Shown one piece after another: positions 35,899 through 43,952 of a stretch of DNA of 64,000 nucleotides (within the stretch, counting starts at the first letter, position 1; the number at the start of each line of letters is the position of its first letter). Source of the stretch: Brevibacterium picturae (GTDB lineage Bacteria > Actinomycetota > Actinomycetes > Actinomycetales > Brevibacteriaceae); the NCBI RefSeq assembly GCF_900105045.1, contig NZ_LT629739.1, forward strand, positions 3,906,001-3,970,000, read 5' to 3'. The position numbers and the translations under genes are program-made. The notes under the pieces were generated by a model, which had not been told where the DNA came from, ran no database searches, and saw nothing but the letters and a program-made list of their open reading frames with translations.

Positions 35899-35929
35899 CC
35901 AACTAGTTGGGTGTCAACCAACCAGTTGG
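35899..35929. promoter_or_regulatory. Tandem TetR operators
   Basis: CCAACTAGTTGG (35899-35910) is a perfect palindrome and CCAACCAGTTGG (35918-35929) a one-mismatch copy; centres are 19 bp apart. The pair lies between the divergent MFS and TetR starts and can block both promoters. Confidence 0.8.
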
Positions 35930-35951
35930 ATTTTGTGGTAAGAATGGAGGC

Positions 35952-36524
35952 ATGGCAACTCGAAACACGACCCGGGATCTATTGCTCGCCGCTGCGCGCG
36001 AGCAGTTCGCCGATCATGGCATCGCCGGGGCGCGGGTCGATGCCATCGCCGCACGGGCAGGCGTCAACAAGGAACGCATCTATGGCTACTTCGGCAATAA
36101 GGAGAAGCTGTTCGATGCTGTCGTCACAGAGGCAAAGGCCGAGCACGCCCAGGGACTCGGCCTGCCCGAAGGGGATCTCGCCGAGTATGTGGGACGACTC
36201 TACGACTTCCACCGCGACCATCCCACGCTGCGCCGACTCATGCTGTGGGAGGCGCTTTATTATGGCGACCGGCCCGTTCCAGAGGACGACGCTCGCACCC
36301 GCGCCTACGAGGCAAAGGCCGACGCTCTCGCCAAGACGCTTGGAAGAGACGCCGATGAACAGACTGCGTCCACGCTGATGACGCTCATCGGCATGGCCTG
36401 TTGGCCGCACACCATGCCGCAACTGACGCGATTCCTCCTGCCGGACGCCACTGACGAGCACCGGCACGAGCTCGTGCGGGCACGTGTCGTCGAATTCGCG
36501 CGACAAGGACTACGCAAGGCTTGA
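35952..36524 (+). CDS. TetR/AcrR-family regulator
   Basis: This 190-residue repressor has a TetR helix-turn-helix at residues 8-50 (RDLLLAAAREQFADHGIAGA, AIAARAGVNKERIYGYFGNK). The C-terminal part resembles the TetR_C_33-type regulators found beside MFS pumps (LTRFLLPDATDEHRHELV). ATG 35952 follows GGAGG. It probably represses the divergent pump and itself through the two CCAAC-AGTTGG sites. Confidence 0.88.
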   Translation: MATRNTTRDLLLAAAREQFADHGIAGARVDAIAARAGVNKERIYGYFGNKEKLFDAVVTEAKAEHAQGLGLPEGDLAEYVGRLYDFHRDHPTLRRLMLWEALYYGDRPVPEDDARTRAYEAKADALAKTLGRDADEQTASTLMTLIGMACWPHTMPQLTRFLLPDATDEHRHELVRARVVEFARQGLRKA

Positions 36525-36635
36525 CCAGCGGGTTGATGAGACCCCGGAATACGAATCGGCTATAGGGCTCCTGAGTGGGGAGTCGTTACTCGGAGAAGCT
36601 GGGCGAGGATGGCAACGCCCAGCTTGTGTGTCGCG

Positions 36636-36815
36636 TCAGGCTTTCACGTGGCTGCGCAGGTGTTCAGCGGTGTGGGTCTCGCTCTGCGCGACCATCTGCT
36701 CAGGAGTTCCTTCGAAGACGACGCGGCCGCCGTCGTGCCCGGCTTCGGGGCCAATGTCGATGATCCAGTCTGCGGCGGCGATGATGTCAAGGTTTCGCTC
36801 GAGGTCACGAGACGC
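36636..36815 (-). pseudogene. UvrA-like protein, C-terminal scrap
   Basis: About 60 codons read NLDIIAAADWIIDIGPEAGH and GGRVVFEGTPEQMV, then a short tail to the stop at 36636. This is the C-terminal nucleotide-binding end of UvrA or of a UvrA-like drug-resistance protein of the DrrC class. The Walker and signature parts are missing. The sequence joins directly to the end of a winged-helix protein near 36815, so this is one side of a deletion junction. Confidence 0.75.
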
Positions 36816-37293
36816 GCACAACGGCTATATCGCCGAATATTGCCGTCGCAGCCTTCTGCAACGAAAGTCCGTTCGGAGCGTCGGGGCCGGCCCCGTCCAA
36901 CCACGTCACGCGCATTTCGGATCCAGTGATCGTCCACGTCCCGGCAAGGCGTCCACCGATCAGCACGACGTTCTTCTTCCCGGCGGACGCCATCTGCCGG
37001 ATTCCTCGAGGGACAACCCATTCGTCGGCAGTTCCCGCACCGAGGATCCATGGATCCTGACCGCCAGCGAAAACGGGTTCCCCGCTTCCCGACGAGCCGA
37101 CCAGGGACTCCATGTCTTCGGTACGGGCCAGCGCCATTGTCCCGTCGACGTCGATCGTTGAAACCAGGGTGCCGAGATCGGCGAGCCAACGTTCGATGTT
37201 TCTGCGGCCGGCGCTCAGTCCCTCGACGAGCCAGTAGTGCAGGCGTTCCCGTGTCGCCGGGCCAAAGGAGCGTAGATGTGCGGTGATGGCTTG
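36816..37293 (-). pseudogene. AlkZ/YcaQ-like winged-helix protein, C-terminal part
   Basis: Reading from about 37293 the frame gives QAITAHLRSFGPATRERLHY and later DPWILGAGTADEWVV, KKNVVLIGGRLAGTWTI and MRVTWLDGAG. This matches the C-terminal half of HTH_42 (AlkZ-like, interstrand-crosslink glycosylase family) proteins. The first half is replaced by a DrrB-like permease start, and the very end runs into the UvrA scrap. Many proteins of this family accompany DNA-damaging antibiotics, but here only a fragment remains. Confidence 0.65.
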
Positions 37294-37523
37294 TAGGCGA
37301 TGCCGGCCGCGATCGTGATGACCAGGATGCCGGGCAGCAGGTAGCTCACATAGGGACCCGACCCAGGGCCGGTGTCAATCGCGCCGCCGAGCACATACAC
37401 GAACAGCAGCATGAACCCGATCGGCTGGATCGCGGTCGTGATGATCGTGTCGGGGCTGCGGAGGACGTGGCGCAGCGAGCGAGCGGTGAGGACGCCGGTG
37501 TCGGTGAAGAAGTGCGTGGTCAT
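37293..37523 (-). pseudogene. DrrB-type ABC permease, truncated
   Basis: From ATG 37523 the frame encodes TTHFFTDTGVLTARSLRHVL, then RSPDTIITTAIQPIGFMLLF and YLLPGILVITIAAGIAY, which is the first third of a daunorubicin-resistance-type ABC-2 permease. At 37293 it is cut and fused out of frame to the winged-helix remnant. It lies ten bases after the ATPase gene, so the exporter has lost its membrane partner here. Confidence 0.8.
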
Positions 37524-37533
37524 CGTCGTTCCC

Positions 37534-38346
37534 CTACTTGTCGTTCGATGTGGTGTCGGTTCCGGCAGCACCGTTGGTGCCGTTGTCGCCGACGAGAGCG
37601 AGGAAGACCTCCTCAAGGGAGGGATGTTTCTCGACGTATTCGACCTTGGCGGGCGGGAGGAGCTGCTTGAGCTCGGTGAGGGTGCCGCTCTGGAGGATCC
37701 GTCCCTGATGCAGGATCGCGATCCGATCGGCCAGTTCCTCGGCCTCGCCCAGGTACTGTGTCGTCAGCAGCACCGTCGTGCCGCGCTGTGCCAGGTCCTT
37801 CACGGTCTGCCACACCTCGATCCGTGCCTCGGGGTCGAGTCCGGTGGTCGGCTCGTCGAGGAAGATTACCGAAGGGTTCCCAATGAGGCTCATGGCGATG
37901 TCGAGGCGTCGCCGCATCCCACCGGAATACGTCGCAGCCTTCCTGCCTCCGGCGTCGGTGAGAGAGAATCGGGCGAGCAGGTCGTCGGCGATCGCACCTG
38001 GATTCTTGAGGTGTCGGAGCTTGGCGACCAGGATCAGGTTCTCCCGGCCGGTGAGGACTTCATCGGCGGCGGCGAACTGCCCGGTCGGGCTGATCGCCTC
38101 CCGCACCTGCCCCGGCTGCGCGGCGACGTCGAAGCCTCCAACTCTCGCGGTACCCGCGTCGGCTTTGAGCAGGGTGGACAGGATGCGCACGGCTGTCGTC
38201 TTCCCTGCGCCGTTGGAGCCGAGCAGCGCGAAGATGCTCCCGCGGGCGACCTCGAAGTCCACACCGCGCAGCACCTCCAGCTCCCCGAATCCCTTCTCCA
38301 AGCCCTGCACTTCGATCGCCGGAGTCGCCGTCTGTGGGGTCCTCAT
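37534..38346 (-). CDS. DrrA-type ABC transporter ATPase
   Basis: This 270-residue ATPase contains Walker A (LLGSNGAGKTTAVRIL), the Q-loop (ISPTGQFAAADEVLTG), the signature YSGGMRRRLDIAMSLIG, Walker B with catalytic Glu (VIFLDEPTTGLDPEAR) and a switch region in which LLTTQYLGEAEELADRI has Q where most ABC proteins have H, as is normal for DrrA. It ends with VEKHPSLEEVFLAL. It is a little shorter than usual DrrA proteins. With its permease truncated, it may work with another permease or be nonfunctional. Confidence 0.85.
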   Translation of the reverse strand: MRTPQTATPAIEVQGLEKGFGELEVLRGVDFEVARGSIFALLGSNGAGKTTAVRILSTLLKADAGTARVGGFDVAAQPGQVREAISPTGQFAAADEVLTGRENLILVAKLRHLKNPGAIADDLLARFSLTDAGGRKAATYSGGMRRRLDIAMSLIGNPSVIFLDEPTTGLDPEARIEVWQTVKDLAQRGTTVLLTTQYLGEAEELADRIAILHQGRILQSGTLTELKQLLPPAKVEYVEKHPSLEEVFLALVGDNGTNGAAGTDTTSNDK

Positions 38347-38642
38347 GAGCGTGTCTCCCCGCCTTCTGTCTCGACCTCTTGGGTGAACGTCGTCATATAC
38401 CTGCCTCCTTCGCGCAGCCGCCCGTTGCGGAGAACCCGTACCGACAGGATGCAGGGTTGGTGTGGGACCAAGGTCAAGCCCGGATTGCCCGTTCCTCACA
38501 GTCGCCGGAACAGACAGTGCACCGTGGCTGCGTGGAGCGGGAGCACTCTGTTGCCGAGCGCTGCCGTCTACTGGTTCGACGTGAGACGGTGATGAAACTG
38601 GACTCGTAGCGAGTGCACTCGTCGACCGATCTCAAAAAGATA

Positions 38643-38659
38643 TTGACAACAAAATGTTG
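38643..38659 (+). promoter_or_regulatory. Probable -35 and operator of the HTH/phosphatase/PEP operon
   Basis: TTGACA (38643-38648) overlaps the inverted repeat CAACA-aaa-TGTTG (38647-38659), 20 bp before the first start codon. A -10 box is not clear. The short distance suggests tight repression, plausibly by one of the two HTH proteins of the operon. Confidence 0.5.
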
Positions 38660-38678
38660 GTAATGGCAGTGTGGGCGC

Positions 38679-39086
38679 ATGGTTTCTGGCATCCCGAATG
38701 AGTTCGATGAGCTGAATGAGGTGGATTCGGCGCGACGACGGCTGTTCGAGTCCGGTGCTGATCAGTTGCCACGGGCACCGTGGCTGCCGGCCGAGGCCGT
38801 GCACGATGACGTCACGCTCCTTCGCTTCGCCATGTGGCGAGCGAACTCGGCTGTCGGGGAAGCCTCCCACGAGGATCTTCGTGCCGCGCTGAAGCTGCTG
38901 GAGTCCGCTCGGGCTGATCTCGACGCTCTTGAAGCAGGGCTGATGCTGATCGCACGAGCTGAGGGGCTGACGTGGCCGGATATCGCCAAGCAGCTGGGGG
39001 TCAAGTCTCCGCAGGCTGCCCAGCAGCGCTTCCAGCGGGTATCGACACGCACCCAGACCAGCGACGGTGCGGAGGAATCAGAATGA
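38679..39086 (+). CDS. Small HTH DNA-binding protein, operon gene 1
   Basis: This 135-residue acidic protein ends with a helix-turn-helix (GLTWPDIAKQLGVKSPQAAQ followed by QRFQRV). The first 90 residues are helical with no enzyme motif. It overlaps the next gene by ATGA. It is the first of four coupled genes (38679-41556) that also encode a second HTH protein, a histidine phosphatase and a PEP-utilizing enzyme. I infer it is a regulator or sensor within that set. Confidence 0.7.
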   Translation: MVSGIPNEFDELNEVDSARRRLFESGADQLPRAPWLPAEAVHDDVTLLRFAMWRANSAVGEASHEDLRAALKLLESARADLDALEAGLMLIARAEGLTWPDIAKQLGVKSPQAAQQRFQRVSTRTQTSDGAEESE

Positions 39087-39721
39087 TCCCTGACCGATCG
39101 GATCTGAAGCGGCGCTCCAGTGATGAGTTACTGGTGCTCCACGCGGTTCGCCTTGCCGGGTTCGCTGACTCTGGGGCGGTCGTTAACCGCGTCGACCTGC
39201 CAGCCAGCAGCGTCGGCGACACTCTTCGAGGTCTTGAAGGGCAGCGCCTGATCGAGCGGATGGCTTTCGCTGACTCCGGCGGCTGGATCCTCACCGACGC
39301 CGGCAAGAGCCGGAACGCCGAATTGCTGCGGGAAGAGCTGGAGGCCTCCGGAGCTTGGCCTGTTCTGCACGCCACGGCGGAGGACTTCGAGAGCAGCGTC
39401 AATCCTCGCCTCGTCCGGGTGATCACCGAGTGGCAGCTGGACCGCGCGGACAACAGTGTGGAGGTGCTGCTGCGGGAGCTGACGGACCTGGCTGACGCTC
39501 TTAGCGCCCTCATGGGTGAACTGGCTGCCCGGCTTCCGCGATTCGCCCGGTACTCCCGGCAATTCTCTGCCGCTGTGGAGAAGGCGCGCGCGGGCGAGGA
39601 TCAGTGGGTCGCCGGCGTGGGACGGCTCTCCTGCCACATCGTGTGGGCCGAGCTCCATGAGGACCTGCTGTCCAGTCTCGGTCGTGACCGCTCGACCGAG
39701 CCACGTTCAGGAGATCGATGA
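39083..39721 (+). CDS. Winged-helix protein, operon gene 2
   Basis: A 212-residue protein with an N-terminal winged helix (ELLVLHAVRLAGFADSGAVV, SVGDTLRGLEGQRLIERMAF, GGWILTDAGKSRNAE) like MarR or PadR families and a long helical C-terminal half (LLRELTDLADALSALMGELA). It overlaps gene 1 and ends three bases before gene 3. The C-terminal part may dimerise or sense a ligand. A partner of this kind often lies beside PEP-synthase-like genes in actinobacteria as far as I recall. Confidence 0.7.
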   Translation: MIPDRSDLKRRSSDELLVLHAVRLAGFADSGAVVNRVDLPASSVGDTLRGLEGQRLIERMAFADSGGWILTDAGKSRNAELLREELEASGAWPVLHATAEDFESSVNPRLVRVITEWQLDRADNSVEVLLRELTDLADALSALMGELAARLPRFARYSRQFSAAVEKARAGEDQWVAGVGRLSCHIVWAELHEDLLSSLGRDRSTEPRSGDR

Positions 39722-39724
39722 TCC

Positions 39725-40330
39725 ATGGTTGCTCGCACTGTCTGTCTCGTGCGCCACGGGGCCGCCGACGCCTGGGGCGAGCTGACCGACGAAGGCCGGG
39801 AGCAGTCGCGGCTGATCGGGCAGCGTCTAGGGCGGTTGCCCATCGACGTGGTGTGGCATTCGCCCCTGCCCCGGGCGGTCGACAGCGCCCGGACCATCGC
39901 CGCGCAGATGCCGCGGGTGCTGGTCGACGAGGCAGCCGAGCTCGTCGATCATGTCCCGTTCGTCCCGGAGGTCGAAGACCTTTCCCCATCGTGGGCGGGA
40001 TTCTTCGACGGCTACGACCGCAGTGAAGCCGATGCCGGTCGCCGGACCGCAGACGCCCTGGCGGCACGGTTCGGCATCCCGAACTCCAAGGCACAGCGCC
40101 CGACCCACGAGGTGGCGGTGACCCATGCCTACCCGATCGGCTGGTTGGTGCGCGACGCGCTCGGTGCCCCACCGGACCGATGGATGTCCCTGGCCGGTGT
40201 TGCGAACACGAGCCTGACGGTGATCGAGCTCTACGAGGAGGAGCCAACGGGTGTGGTGATGGTCAACGACATGTCTCACCTGCCCACCGAGCTGCGGTGG
40301 ACAGGCTTCCCCGGTGGGGGACAGCTATGA
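39725..40330 (+). CDS. Histidine phosphatase family protein, operon gene 3
   Basis: This 201-residue enzyme has the RHG catalytic motif VCLVRHGAADAWGELTDEGR (phospho-accepting His 10), the pocket arginine in HSPLPRAVDSA and the second catalytic His in VAVTHAYPIGWLVRDAL. The family removes phosphate from sugars, nucleotides, proteins or small molecules. It overlaps the PEP-utilizing gene by ATGA. A kinase/phosphatase pair acting on one substrate is the attractive inference. Confidence 0.82.
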   Translation: MVARTVCLVRHGAADAWGELTDEGREQSRLIGQRLGRLPIDVVWHSPLPRAVDSARTIAAQMPRVLVDEAAELVDHVPFVPEVEDLSPSWAGFFDGYDRSEADAGRRTADALAARFGIPNSKAQRPTHEVAVTHAYPIGWLVRDALGAPPDRWMSLAGVANTSLTVIELYEEEPTGVVMVNDMSHLPTELRWTGFPGGGQL

Positions 40331-41556
40331 GCGTCGTGGACCTCGTCAATGCTGAGCCCTCGACCGCCGGAGGCAAGGCCGCGCCCTTGGCCGAGCTGAC
40401 ACGCGCCGGCCTCAACGTCCCCGCCGGATTCGTCGTGCCAGCAACCACCTATCGAGCTGCGACCACTGCTCTTGACCTCGGCGAACTCGCCGCCGATCGC
40501 GCCGAGGAGGCTCGATCGCGCATCCTCGGATCTCGCCTTCCGGAGGCAGTCGTCGATGAGGTTTCCCGGGCGCTGGAGCGCATGACCGCCGGGGCCCCGA
40601 CCGACTATGTGGCCGTTCGTTCCTCCTCGAGCACCGAAGACAACAGGGAAGCCTCCGGAGCAGGGCAGCACGACAGTTTCCTGGCCGTGCGCGGGGCCGA
40701 ACAGGTCTGCCAGGCGATCCTTCGGTGCTGGGCCTCGATGTGGACCGAACGCGCTGTCGCGTACCGGGCCCGCCACACCGAAAAGGACCCGGTCGCGGTC
40801 GACATGGCCGTGCTGGTCCAGCGGTTCGTCGACGCCAGCGTCTCCGGGATCATGTTCACTGGCACCACCAGCGTGATCGAAGCGTCGTGGGGGATCGGAG
40901 AAGGCATCGTCGCTGGCCACATCACCCCCGATTCCTGGCGCGTCGGAGAGTCCGGCATTTCCGAGCGTCGACCAGGGCTCAAGACCGAACGCACCGACCG
41001 CCACGACGGGCGTCTTGTCACCCGCCCCATCGCCCCGGGTGAGCAGGAGACGCTTTGTCTTTCGGATCGCCAGGTCCTCCGATTGCACGCGCTTGGCGAA
41101 GAGGTCTCGGCCATCCTGGGCGGCCCCAGAGACATCGAGTGGGCCATCACAGACGACGCGAGGTGGATTCTCCAAGCCCGGCCCGTGACAGCGCCCGTGC
41201 CCGCACCCACGGAACCGCCACCTGCGACCGTGACTGACAGTGCCACCCTCACGGGAGAGCCGGCCAGCCCGGGAGTCGCTTCCGGTCCCGTGCGCCTGGT
41301 CCGCGGGCCCAGCGACTTTCCCACGTTCAAGCGCGGGGACGTGCTCGTCTGCCGCCACACTGATCCCGCGTGGACTCCGCTGTTCACCATGGCATCGGCC
41401 GTGGTGACCGAGACAGGCGGAGTGCTCTCCCACGCAGCCATCGTCGCCAGAGAAGTCGAGATACCCGCCGTCCTCGCCGTCCCACGAGCCACCGAGTTCC
41501 TCACTCCTTCGTCCGCGGTCACCGTCAATGGCGATACTGGAGACGTCTCGATGTGA
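40327..41556 (+). CDS. Two-domain PEP/pyruvate-utilizing enzyme, operon gene 4
   Basis: This 409-residue protein has an N-terminal ATP-grasp PPDK_N domain (GGKAAPLAELTRAGLNVPAG; VAVRSSSSTEDNREASGAGQ; FVDASVSGIMFTG; PRDIEWAI) and a C-terminal swivelling phosphohistidine domain with TETGGVLSHAAIVAREVEIP, where His is phosphorylated. PEP synthase and rifampin phosphotransferase carry a further middle or C-terminal substrate domain, which is missing here. It may phosphorylate a small molecule or a partner protein, or transfer phosphate to the adjacent phosphatase's target. Confidence 0.85.
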   Translation: MSVVDLVNAEPSTAGGKAAPLAELTRAGLNVPAGFVVPATTYRAATTALDLGELAADRAEEARSRILGSRLPEAVVDEVSRALERMTAGAPTDYVAVRSSSSTEDNREASGAGQHDSFLAVRGAEQVCQAILRCWASMWTERAVAYRARHTEKDPVAVDMAVLVQRFVDASVSGIMFTGTTSVIEASWGIGEGIVAGHITPDSWRVGESGISERRPGLKTERTDRHDGRLVTRPIAPGEQETLCLSDRQVLRLHALGEEVSAILGGPRDIEWAITDDARWILQARPVTAPVPAPTEPPPATVTDSATLTGEPASPGVASGPVRLVRGPSDFPTFKRGDVLVCRHTDPAWTPLFTMASAVVTETGGVLSHAAIVAREVEIPAVLAVPRATEFLTPSSAVTVNGDTGDVSM

Positions 41557-41634
41557 GAAAGCGGAAGACGTTCTCGAACAAGCCGAGGCAGGGCTTGGTC
41601 GCGCGCACAGTTCCTTCATCCTCGTTGTGACGGC

Positions 41635-42294
41635 TCAGGGCTTCTGTTGTGCCTGGACGCCGTCAAGAATGACATCTAGTCCTTCTGTGAACCAGTCTCG
41701 TTCGCCGGCGGGGAGGGGGCCCGCGATGAGGCTGCTCAGGCGCGGGAAGTCACTCAGGTCGACGTCGTGGAGACGCTGTTTCCACATGCGTCCAGGGTCG
41801 TCTCCGGCTTCAGACTGCCGGTCGCCGAGGACGACGCGCGCGCTGCCCTGGACGTAGTTGTTGATGGTCATGACCACGCGGGCAGCCGCGTCCGGCGGAA
41901 GGTCCGCCTCTTCCAACGCCGTCAGCGCCCATTCCATGGCCGCCAGCGAGGCGGTTCCGAAGGGTGGGGTGACGGTGGCGGTGGCGGTGAGCATCCACGG
42001 GTGAGCTAAGAACGCGGCCCAGTCCTGGCCGGCGAGGACGTGCATGGCCTCCCGCCAGCTCAGGCCGGAAGGATCGGGGTAAGAGAATTCGGCGGTTACC
42101 TGCTCGACCATGGCCCCGATCAGCTCGTCCTTGTCCGAGACATGCCTGTACAGCGACATCACCCCGGCACCGAGCCGTGCGGCGACACGCTTCATCGTCA
42201 TCGCCTCCAATCCCGCCTCGTCGGCGACCTCGATGGCTGCAGCGATGATCCTTTCGTGCGATAAGAGGCCGTACGGGCCGACTCGGGGACTCAT
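41635..42294 (-). CDS. TetR-family regulator (TetR_C class)
   Basis: This 219-residue repressor has the helix-turn-helix AIEVADEAGLEAMTMKRVAA and RLGAGVMSLYRHVSDKDELI, which is the signature of the tetracycline-repressor C-terminal group. MSPRVGPYGLLSHERI is the natural start (42294). It faces a 14-helix MFS pump. Two inverted repeats built on GCGTA-TACGC lie in the gap and should be its operators. The ligand is probably a drug exported by the pump. Confidence 0.88.
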   Translation of the reverse strand: MSPRVGPYGLLSHERIIAAAIEVADEAGLEAMTMKRVAARLGAGVMSLYRHVSDKDELIGAMVEQVTAEFSYPDPSGLSWREAMHVLAGQDWAAFLAHPWMLTATATVTPPFGTASLAAMEWALTALEEADLPPDAAARVVMTINNYVQGSARVVLGDRQSEAGDDPGRMWKQRLHDVDLSDFPRLSSLIAGPLPAGERDWFTEGLDVILDGVQAQQKP

Positions 42295-42327
42295 CCTGAT
42301 CACCTCCACAGCTCAGTCTAGCGCGTT

Positions 42328-42369
42328 GCGTATTTCATACGCTACGCTGATTGCGTACTTCATACGCAA
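42328..42369. promoter_or_regulatory. Tandem TetR operators
   Basis: GCGTAT-ttc-ATACGC (42328-42342) and TTGCGTA-cttca-TACGCAA (42351-42369) are perfect inverted repeats with centres 25 bp apart. They fill the region directly upstream of the MFS start at 42390 and next to the divergent TetR gene. Confidence 0.82.
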
Positions 42370-42389
42370 CGTGATCGAGGAGACGCACG

Positions 42390-43934
42390 ATGCCTACCCG
42401 GAACTCTCAATCGTATGGCCGGCGGTCGCGGTGGCTCGGCTTGGCCGTGCTGACGCTGCCGGTGATCCTGACCTCGATGGACATCACGATCCTGCACATC
42501 GCGATCCCGACCATCACCCAGGAGCTGAGACCGGGTCCCAGTCAGACGCTGTGGATCCTCGACGCCTACGGGTTCGGCCTGGCCGGCCTGCTCATCGTCA
42601 TGGGCAATGTCGGCGACCGAATCGGTCGTCGCAGGCTTCTTCTGCTCGGTGCTGCCCTGTTCGGCGCGGCGTCAACGCTTGCGGCGTTCGCGCCGACCCC
42701 GCAGGTGCTCATCGCCGCGCGCGCCCTGATGGGGTTCGGCGGTGCCACGCTGATGCCCTCGACGCTGTCGCTGATACGCAACATGTTCACCGACCCGGCA
42801 GAGCGCACCCGGGCCATCGGCATCTGGACCGCGAGCCTGTCTGGCGGCATCGCACTGGGGCCGATCATCGGCGGTGCGCTGCTCGAGGCCTTCTGGTGGG
42901 GGTCGGTCTTCCTCATCAACGTGCCGGTCATCGCGGCACTGCTGGTGCTGGCACCCCGCCTCGTTCCCGAGTACCGCAGTCCGGCATCGGCGCGGCTGGA
43001 CGTGTTCAGCGTCCTGCTGTCCTTCGCCGCGATCCTGCCGGTCGTCTGGGCGATCAAGACAGCTGCCGAGGAACTCGCCCTCACAATCCCTGCTGTGGTC
43101 GGGCTGGTCGTCGGCGTGCTCGCCGGCACCGTGTTCCTGATTCGGCAGCGTCGACTCAAGGAGCCGTTGGTCGATGTCGGGTTGTTCGCCAACCCTCGTT
43201 TCAGCGGTGCCGTCCTGGGTGCGGGTCTGGCGATGTTCTCGCTGGTCGGCGTGATGTTCTACAGCGCGCAGTACCTGCAGCTCGTCGCTGGCCTGTCCCC
43301 GCTAATCGCCGCCCTGGCGATGCTGCCGATCATGGTCGCCGTTGGTGGGATGTCTGTGCTGGCCTCCGTGCTCGTGCCCCGCTTCGGCTACCCCATCGTC
43401 TTCGGGGCCGGAGCTGCCGTGGCGGCCGCAGGGATGCTCGTCTTCAGCCGGGTCCCGGTCGATGATGGATTGATCGTCGCCGTCCTCGCCTCGGCCTTCA
43501 TCGGTGCTGGCATCGCGCCGATGATGACGCTGGCCACCGATGTCGTGGTCGGCGCAGCACCACCGACCCGCTCCGGTGCTGCGTCCGCCCTGTCCGAGAC
43601 CGCCGCGGAGCTTGGTGCCGCGTTGGGGATCGCCGTGCTCGGCTCGATCGGCACGGCCCTGTATCGCTCACAGGTCCTCGACGGAGTACCTGCCGACCTC
43701 CCGCCGGAAGCCGCCGGGGCCGTCAGCTCGAGCCTCGGCGCAGCCATCAGCGTTGCCGAGCAGCTTCCGTCCGAAGCCGCGGCTCACCTCACTGGCCTTG
43801 CCCGCCACGCCTTCGTCGACGGGCTCGGTGCCGCCACCATCGCCGGGGGTCTCGTCCTCGTCGCGACCGCCATCGTGTGCCCGCTGCTGCTCCACCGAGG
43901 AAGTACCTCGCCCGAATCCACCGACCAACCGTGA
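42390..43934 (+). CDS. DHA2-type MFS drug exporter (14 helices)
   Basis: This 514-residue transporter is of the QacA/SmvA/EmrB type. MDITILHIAIPTITQEL carries the helix-1 acidic residue of cation exporters, NVGDRIGRRR is motif A, and GIWTASLSGGIALGPIIGGA is motif C of antiporters. Length fits fourteen helices. It lies divergent from its TetR regulator with two operators between. Multidrug or biocide export is expected. Confidence 0.9.
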   Translation: MPTRNSQSYGRRSRWLGLAVLTLPVILTSMDITILHIAIPTITQELRPGPSQTLWILDAYGFGLAGLLIVMGNVGDRIGRRRLLLLGAALFGAASTLAAFAPTPQVLIAARALMGFGGATLMPSTLSLIRNMFTDPAERTRAIGIWTASLSGGIALGPIIGGALLEAFWWGSVFLINVPVIAALLVLAPRLVPEYRSPASARLDVFSVLLSFAAILPVVWAIKTAAEELALTIPAVVGLVVGVLAGTVFLIRQRRLKEPLVDVGLFANPRFSGAVLGAGLAMFSLVGVMFYSAQYLQLVAGLSPLIAALAMLPIMVAVGGMSVLASVLVPRFGYPIVFGAGAAVAAAGMLVFSRVPVDDGLIVAVLASAFIGAGIAPMMTLATDVVVGAAPPTRSGAASALSETAAELGAALGIAVLGSIGTALYRSQVLDGVPADLPPEAAGAVSSSLGAAISVAEQLPSEAAAHLTGLARHAFVDGLGAATIAGGLVLVATAIVCPLLLHRGSTSPESTDQP

Positions 43935-43952
43935 AGGTAGCCGCCGACTCGT

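Noticed and set aside
34647..35921. 424-codon minus-strand frame overlapping the MFS gene
   Set aside because: It is the +1 shadow of the real MFS frame (34703-35881), with Arg/His-rich random composition and no membrane helices.
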